A stretch of DNA of 41,615 nucleotides from NCBI GenBank assembly GCA_013002505.1, contig JABDJL010000060.1:1-41615 (forward strand), written 5' to 3'. Source of the DNA: Lysobacterales bacterium (GTDB lineage Bacteria; Pseudomonadota; Gammaproteobacteria; Xanthomonadales; SZUA-36). A model generated the notes under the pieces. It ran no database searches and was not told where the DNA came from. It saw only the letters and a program-made list of their open reading frames with translations. Of this stretch, positions 37,701-41,615 are shown piece after piece. Made by a program: the position numbers and the translations under genes. Within the stretch, counting starts at the first letter, position 1, and each line of letters opens with the position of its first letter.

Positions 37701-40700
37701 ACTCCGATGATGAAGGCTTGCTGATCGACATGCGAACCCGCGCCCTTCCGATTCTCGAATCCTGGGGCGTGGACCTGGTGCTGACCGGTCACAGCCACTC
37801 CTACGAGCGCAGCATGCTGATCGACGGTCACTACGGCGACTCCCTGTCGCTGGATATCGGCACCATGGTCAAGGATATCGGTGACGGCAGTCCTTCTGGC
37901 GACGGCGCCTACGAAAAAACGGGCATCGTGGCTGCGCAGAACGAAGGCGCGGTTTACGCGGTGGCGGGCAGTTCCGGCAAGACCTCGGGCGTGGACGCGG
38001 ACTGGCCACACCCGGTGATGGTGTATTACCTGGTCGACCTGGGTTCGATGGTCATTGATGTGAATGGCGATACCCTCGATGCCGTGTTTATCGACGACGA
38101 TGGTGCGGTTCGGGACGACTTCCGCATCGTCAAGACACCGGACACGGACGCGCCGGTTCTGAACAGCGCCAGCGCCGAAGATGCAAGCCATGTGCTGGTG
38201 GAATTCAACGAACGCATGGCTCAGTCATCCGCTGAAACGGTTGGCAACTATTCCATCGATGGGCTGAGCATCACGGCGGCAGAGTTGTTACCGAGCAGCC
38301 GCACCGTCAGGCTGACCACGACAGCGATGAGTGCCGGCGGCTATTACGTGGTCACCGTCAACAATGTCACTGACGAAGCCAGCAATGCCGTGGCAGCCAA
38401 CAGCCAGGCTGGTTTTTATTACATCATTCCGACCGTCGTTGACCTCGACAGCGGTATCGTAGATGCAACCCTCACTTCGACTGCTCCTGACGCGCCTCAA
38501 GGCGGGCTGGCCAGTCTCGAGGTTGATGCATCGAGCGCCAAGTACATCGTGATCCGCTATGACCTCAGCACGATCCCGGCCAACGCAATTATTCAGTCCG
38601 CGATACTGCATTTCACGCAGTTCGATCCGTCAACCGGCTCGTTCAGTTGCAATGCCATGCTGAAGAACTGGGTGGAACTGGAAACCACCTGGAACAGCGT
38701 CAGTTCGGGGGTCCCGTGGGAAACACCGGGGGCCACCGGCACCACCGACAGGGCCTCGGATATCCTGTGTCAGTTCGCAGCGTCATCGACCGGCGCGCGG
38801 GCCATACCATTGAATGGCGACGGGCTCGCCCAGCTTACCCGTTGGATCAACGGAACAGATTCGAATTACGGCTTGATGGTGGGCAACCCGACCAACAGCG
38901 ATGGCGCCGATTTCCGTTCCACCGAGTACGCGACGGTATCAGAGCGCCCGAGTATCGAGATCAGCTATATCGTGATCAATGCGCCAGCCGCACCCACAAG
39001 CCTGGGTGCAAGCACTTACAGCAGCAGCGAGATCGATCTGGACTGGACCGATAATTCCAACAATGAGACCACCTTCCGCATCGAGCGCTCGCCGGACGGT
39101 TCCACCGGCTGGTCCGAAGTCGGCAACGTTGGACCCGGGGTCACGGCGTACCGCGATTCAGGGTTATCTGCCGGAACGCCCTACCATTACCGCGTGTATG
39201 CCGAAAACGATGGCGGGGACTCGGCGTTTAGCAATATTGCAACCGACACCACGTTCACCATTCCGCGAACGATACAATTCTCCGGGCGCACGTGGACGGT
39301 CAAGCAGTCCTCTGGCCAGGTCGGACCGGGTCCGAACTACTTCGACGACCAGGCCGACGCGGTGTGGGTTGATGCACAGGGCAAGTTGCACATGAAGATC
39401 CGCTTCCGTGACGGACAGTGGAGGACTTCTGAAGTTATCACCACGGACACGCTGGGATACGGCACATACCGCTGGGATTTCGCCAGCCGCGTCGACCAGT
39501 TCGACCCCAACGTCGTGCTGGGACTGTTTACCTGGGACAGCGCGGCGCCGGCCGAAAACTACCGTGAAATCGACATTGAATTCGCCAAGTGGGGCGACGC
39601 GGGTGCGCCGGACAATTCCCAGTACGTGGTACAGCCTTACGACACTGCGGGCAACCTGCAGCGATTCAATACGGTGCTGACCGGCAGCGAGTCATCGCAC
39701 GAGTTCACGTGGCACCCTGACCGGGTTGAGTTCGACTCGCACCAGGGCCTGAACCTTTCCGGCCCTGAGATTTTCAGCTGGTCCTACACTGGTCCCGATG
39801 TACCGCCCGAGGGTGCACCTTCAGCCAATGCCCGCATCAATGTGTGGCTGCAAGGCGGCAACGCGCCACTCGACAGCCAGGAAGTTGAAGTGATTGTCGA
39901 GGCCTTTACCTTTTTGAATGGCCCCACTGCCTCGTTCTCACATTCCACCGACAACCTTGAAGCGACATTTACAGATACATCGACGGACCCGGACGGTACT
40001 ATCGTCAGTTGGAACTGGGACTTCGGTGATCCTTCCACCAGCTCTGACACCTCAACCGCGCAGAATCCCGTTTACACCTATGCGGCCGCCGGCACGTACA
40101 ACGTGTTTCTCGAGGTGACCGATGACGAGGCCAACACCGACAGCGTCACCATTCCGGTCACAGTTTCCGAGTATGTGCCTCCATGCACTTCCAGCAAGGC
40201 CATACCTGCGAATCAATGGATATTCTTCTCACTACCGTGCATGCCACCAGGACACCAGGCCAGCACGGTATTCAGTTCGGGCCCCCAGGAAGCCGATTAT
40301 GGAAGCCGCTGGATTATCTACACCTACAACAATGCGGTGGGTGGAGGCACGCCGGCCTATGAAACCCTGGGCGCAGCGGAAACGCTGAATTCCGGACAGG
40401 GCTACCTGGTTTACTCACTTGACGCGCACACGCTTGAGGTCGAGGGCGAGTTCAACACGGTAGCCGACGTGCCCCTGCTCGATGACGCGGTCAATCCACC
40501 CAACGACGGCGTGTGGAACCTGGTCGGCAATATGCATACGGGTGATGTCGACTGGACCGATGTCATCGTCGATGACAACGAAGGGGCCGCAGGAGTGAAT
40601 TTCTCCAACATGGACAAGCTGCGCGGTGGAACTTACGACTGCGAGAAAACACCCGACGTGCACAATAGCTGCAGCTTATGGCACGTCATGTACAAGTACG

Positions 40701-41344
40701 TCTCAGGCAGCTACCAGATGTACGACGGCACCGGCGCTGACTCGTTATCCGGGTGGGAGGCCATGTGGGTGCGCTCGCACCGCGCCGATTCAATCAGCCT
40801 GCCGGCGGCAGCTTCAGATCCGCCGCTAGCGCAGGCTGTGGCTGATGTCTATGACCAGGCTTCGGCTCCCTCGCCAGGTCAACTGAAAAAAGGTGGCAAG
40901 GGCAAAGGCGGTGGCAAGCGGTCTGGCTGGGCAATGGAATTGATTGCCGCGGCTACGGACCTGCGCGATTCCGGGAACATGCTGGGACAGAGATCAGATG
41001 CGAAGGACGGCCTTGATGCCCGCGACCTGGAAGAGTGGGTGCCGCACGCCAGTCCCTACCTCACCATCCTGTTCATCAACCCATTGTTCCCACCAGTCGA
41101 ATGGGGCTATTCACGAGATCTGCGTGGAAACTCCGGAGCCTTTGGTGGCAGCTGGGATTTCGTAGTCAGGGCTTCGTCCGGTGTTTCCGAGGTTACATTG
41201 AGCTGGACAGGAGATGAGCTTGCATTTGGCAATGCCGTTCTGACCGACCTGACCACGGGGCAGCAGGTACAGGTCATGCCAGGCGGGGTCTATACGTTTG
41301 ACGTTATTTCGTCCGCACACCCGTTCTCACTCAGTGTTGAGTAA
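34799..41344 (+). CDS. Secreted multidomain protein: GH9, PKD, purple-acid-phosphatase-like, Ig-like, CBM96-like, FN3, GH16-like, PKD
   Basis: A 2181-residue secreted protein in one uninterrupted frame. Signal peptide 1-26; cellulase N-terminal Ig-like domain about 29-115; GH9 catalytic domain about 125-606, with H-D187-A-G-D190 (nucleophile/base motif) and the likely acid Glu594. A PKD domain is at 614-694. The purple acid phosphatase unit has an FN3-like lead (about 700-787) and a catalytic domain (about 795-1110) in which all metal positions appear: Asp801, Asp840-x-x-Tyr843, Asn874-His875, His958/959, His998-x-His1000. An Ig-like domain (about 1113-1205), a CBM96/DNRLRE-like domain (1212-1395), FN3 (1397-1485) and a GH16-like domain (about 1488-1706, E1590-I-D1592-I-E1594) follow, then a second PKD (1708-1788). 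Residues 1791-2181, with a Lys/Gly-rich stretch at 2030-2041, are unrecognised. Extracellular glycan breakdown coupled with phosphate release is the inferred role. Confidence 0.85.
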   Translation: MESTRFALKSVLLLLIATIWSSVAVGQVNHQIKVDHFGYRPGDLKLAIVSANPGASVQLRDTSNTVVYTIPADGGSITSMGNDGLPSGDDVWWVDFSAFSTPGTYHVYSPTLSGQSYDFEIRENIYNEVVRTAMRTFYLQRCNTEKTTEFAGDWADPAQCHMTDVLTEQASGHTDHGDFDLTGGWHDAGDYNKYVWRAVSTAVVPLLRAHADNPGVFHDGDLNIPESGNGVPDVLDEIRYELDWMLKMQLPDGSVLHQMHVPGFAWDSPPSADTNVRYYHDPNNESAAVFAGTLAHASRVFDSIGETAYAATLESAALDAWAWLEPRAADPDAAIHEVKAWAAAEIFATDNTQTSARTFVDNFYPGQWSGTYFNPTRYDSHAAITYIQTPGATAAVVANMRSAMSAQVNDIFSNNDLYRNGMPSWAYHWGSNTPRANYGLFLLIADKLGERGSYTSADLREHALDFLHFFHGQNAINMLYLSNMHALGGEHSSWQFYHGWFGNSGDPDSTSNFFGKPTGIIEPDYPYFKGTDNHGIGDNKSSTYGPAPGFVPGGPNAGYSGDAVPPGSAGNYNRYYRDWADQAVWTVQSWEITESSIGYQGPYVALGAHFMEPNVAPVAAFTYADTGLSVSYSDTSTDSDGGIVAWQWDFGDGGSSTNQHPVHVYASPGTYSVQLIAQDDEGAMHSVSQDVTVSATATLVTRGPYLQTLAPDSIIVRWRTDLATDSVVRYGTSAGNLNMIETVAGSQTEHTVPLTGLSSYQQYFYSVGESAGAIAGDASYHFTTAPTPGTAVPTRFWVLGDSGTNTAAQTSHVGKAIAVRDAFESWTSGTPADFIVMLGDNAYYDGFDHEYQEAVFETYPEQLRRLPVWSALGNHDGHQANSNTQSGPYYDIFDFPTGGEAGGLASGTEAYYSFDYGNIHFVVLDSYETDTSPGGTMMTWLESDLATNDKPWVIAFWHHPPYTFGSHNSDDEGLLIDMRTRALPILESWGVDLVLTGHSHSYERSMLIDGHYGDSLSLDIGTMVKDIGDGSPSGDGAYEKTGIVAAQNEGAVYAVAGSSGKTSGVDADWPHPVMVYYLVDLGSMVIDVNGDTLDAVFIDDDGAVRDDFRIVKTPDTDAPVLNSASAEDASHVLVEFNERMAQSSAETVGNYSIDGLSITAAELLPSSRTVRLTTTAMSAGGYYVVTVNNVTDEASNAVAANSQAGFYYIIPTVVDLDSGIVDATLTSTAPDAPQGGLASLEVDASSAKYIVIRYDLSTIPANAIIQSAILHFTQFDPSTGSFSCNAMLKNWVELETTWNSVSSGVPWETPGATGTTDRASDILCQFAASSTGARAIPLNGDGLAQLTRWINGTDSNYGLMVGNPTNSDGADFRSTEYATVSERPSIEISYIVINAPAAPTSLGASTYSSSEIDLDWTDNSNNETTFRIERSPDGSTGWSEVGNVGPGVTAYRDSGLSAGTPYHYRVYAENDGGDSAFSNIATDTTFTIPRTIQFSGRTWTVKQSSGQVGPGPNYFDDQADAVWVDAQGKLHMKIRFRDGQWRTSEVITTDTLGYGTYRWDFASRVDQFDPNVVLGLFTWDSAAPAENYREIDIEFAKWGDAGAPDNSQYVVQPYDTAGNLQRFNTVLTGSESSHEFTWHPDRVEFDSHQGLNLSGPEIFSWSYTGPDVPPEGAPSANARINVWLQGGNAPLDSQEVEVIVEAFTFLNGPTASFSHSTDNLEATFTDTSTDPDGTIVSWNWDFGDPSTSSDTSTAQNPVYTYAAAGTYNVFLEVTDDEANTDSVTIPVTVSEYVPPCTSSKAIPANQWIFFSLPCMPPGHQASTVFSSGPQEADYGSRWIIYTYNNAVGGGTPAYETLGAAETLNSGQGYLVYSLDAHTLEVEGEFNTVADVPLLDDAVNPPNDGVWNLVGNMHTGDVDWTDVIVDDNEGAAGVNFSNMDKLRGGTYDCEKTPDVHNSCSLWHVMYKYVSGSYQMYDGTGADSLSGWEAMWVRSHRADSISLPAAASDPPLAQAVADVYDQASAPSPGQLKKGGKGKGGGKRSGWAMELIAAATDLRDSGNMLGQRSDAKDGLDARDLEEWVPHASPYLTILFINPLFPPVEWGYSRDLRGNSGAFGGSWDFVVRASSGVSEVTLSWTGDELAFGNAVLTDLTTGQQVQVMPGGVYTFDVISSAHPFSLSVE

Positions 41345-41615
41345 TTTTCGCTGCGCCCTGTTGTTGGTTTCAATGGCCGGCTGGACGGCCACGGTATTAG
41401 CGCACCCGGATCTCATCGCGCAGATTCAGCAGGCCGACCGTCAACTTGAAGAAAACCCGGCCAATGTCGACGTATTGCTCAAGCGCGGCGAGCTTTACCG
41501 CAGACACGGGGATTTCGAGGCCGCGGCTTCTGACCTGGTGGAGGCGCGCGATCTACGCCCATCGCATCCTTTGTTGAACTTCTACGAAGGCCGGCTGGCC
41601 CTGGATACGCATGAC
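41334..41615 (+). CDS. Secreted TPR-type protein, N-terminal part (truncated by window end)
   Basis: An open frame runs to the window edge. GTG 41334, overlapping the end of the previous gene by 11 bases, begins a plausible signal peptide (Leu/Val-rich core, then A-T-V-L-A before His-Pro). The mature part, starting HPDLIAQIQQADRQLEENP, matches the helical pattern of TPR proteins, with VDVLLKRGELYRRHGDFEAA as a clear repeat unit. About 94 residues are visible. I see no good ribosome-binding site, so translational coupling to the giant gene is likely. Its function is unknown; a co-expressed partner of the multidomain hydrolase is suggested only by position. Confidence 0.7.
   Translation, partial: MLSNFRCALLLVSMAGWTATVLAHPDLIAQIQQADRQLEENPANVDVLLKRGELYRRHGDFEAAASDLVEARDLRPSHPLLNFYEGRLALDTHD

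Overview
The window is a chromosomal segment of a gammaproteobacterium with moderately high G+C. The evidence is gene content and order: petABC-sspAB, surE-pcm-nlpD-rpoS, yhbY/rlmE-ftsH-folP-glmM, miaB-phoH-ybeY-corC, prfA-hemA divergent from TPR-lolB-ispE-tRNA-Gln-prs. These are the blocks seen in Pseudomonas, Escherichia and relatives. The large carboxypeptidase-regulatory-type TonB-dependent receptor and the long secreted multidomain hydrolase recall marine, polymer-degrading lineages (for example Woeseiales-like), but that placement is a guess. I see no phage, insertion sequence, integrase or CRISPR array.

Layout. 1-438 is the 3' end of a glutathione S-transferase gene. 439-731 is a gene-free stretch of short repeats and hairpins. 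732-1832 (-) encodes a DegS-type membrane-anchored protease. 1833-2278 holds a probable promoter and a strongly structured leader for petABC (cytochrome bc1), followed closely by sspA and sspB. 5945-6538 (-) is an Smr protein. 6615-10628 is surE-pcm-yqaA-like-nlpD-rpoS. 10630-11319 (-) holds an Mth938-like gene and yhbY. 11388-16299 is rlmE-ftsH-folP-glmM, closed by a bidirectional terminator that also serves the TonB-dependent receptor gene (16473-19676, -). tdh-kbl (-) encode threonine breakdown. 22246-26019 is miaB-phoH-ybeY-corC. It is followed not by lnt, as in E. coli, but by a gene of the DUF4105/Lnb family. A SixA-like lipoprotein gene, prfA and hemA run leftward to 30191. From 30343 rightward come a TPR lipoprotein gene, lolB, ispE, tRNA-Gln and prs.

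The most unusual part is 34799-41344, one 2181-residue secreted protein. It combines a GH9 cellulase-like domain, a PKD domain, a complete purple-acid-phosphatase-like domain, an Ig-like domain, a CBM96/DNRLRE-like domain, an FN3 domain, a GH16-like domain, a second PKD domain and a C-terminal region I do not recognise. It has its own promoter-like sequence and is followed at once by a secreted TPR protein that runs off the window.

Other points of interest: a lipoprotein-biogenesis theme (an Lnb-like protein where lnt usually lies, and lolB apparently lacking a usable ATG/GTG start); a hairpin series with a terminator-like element ahead of petABC; and two families of short interspersed repeats.
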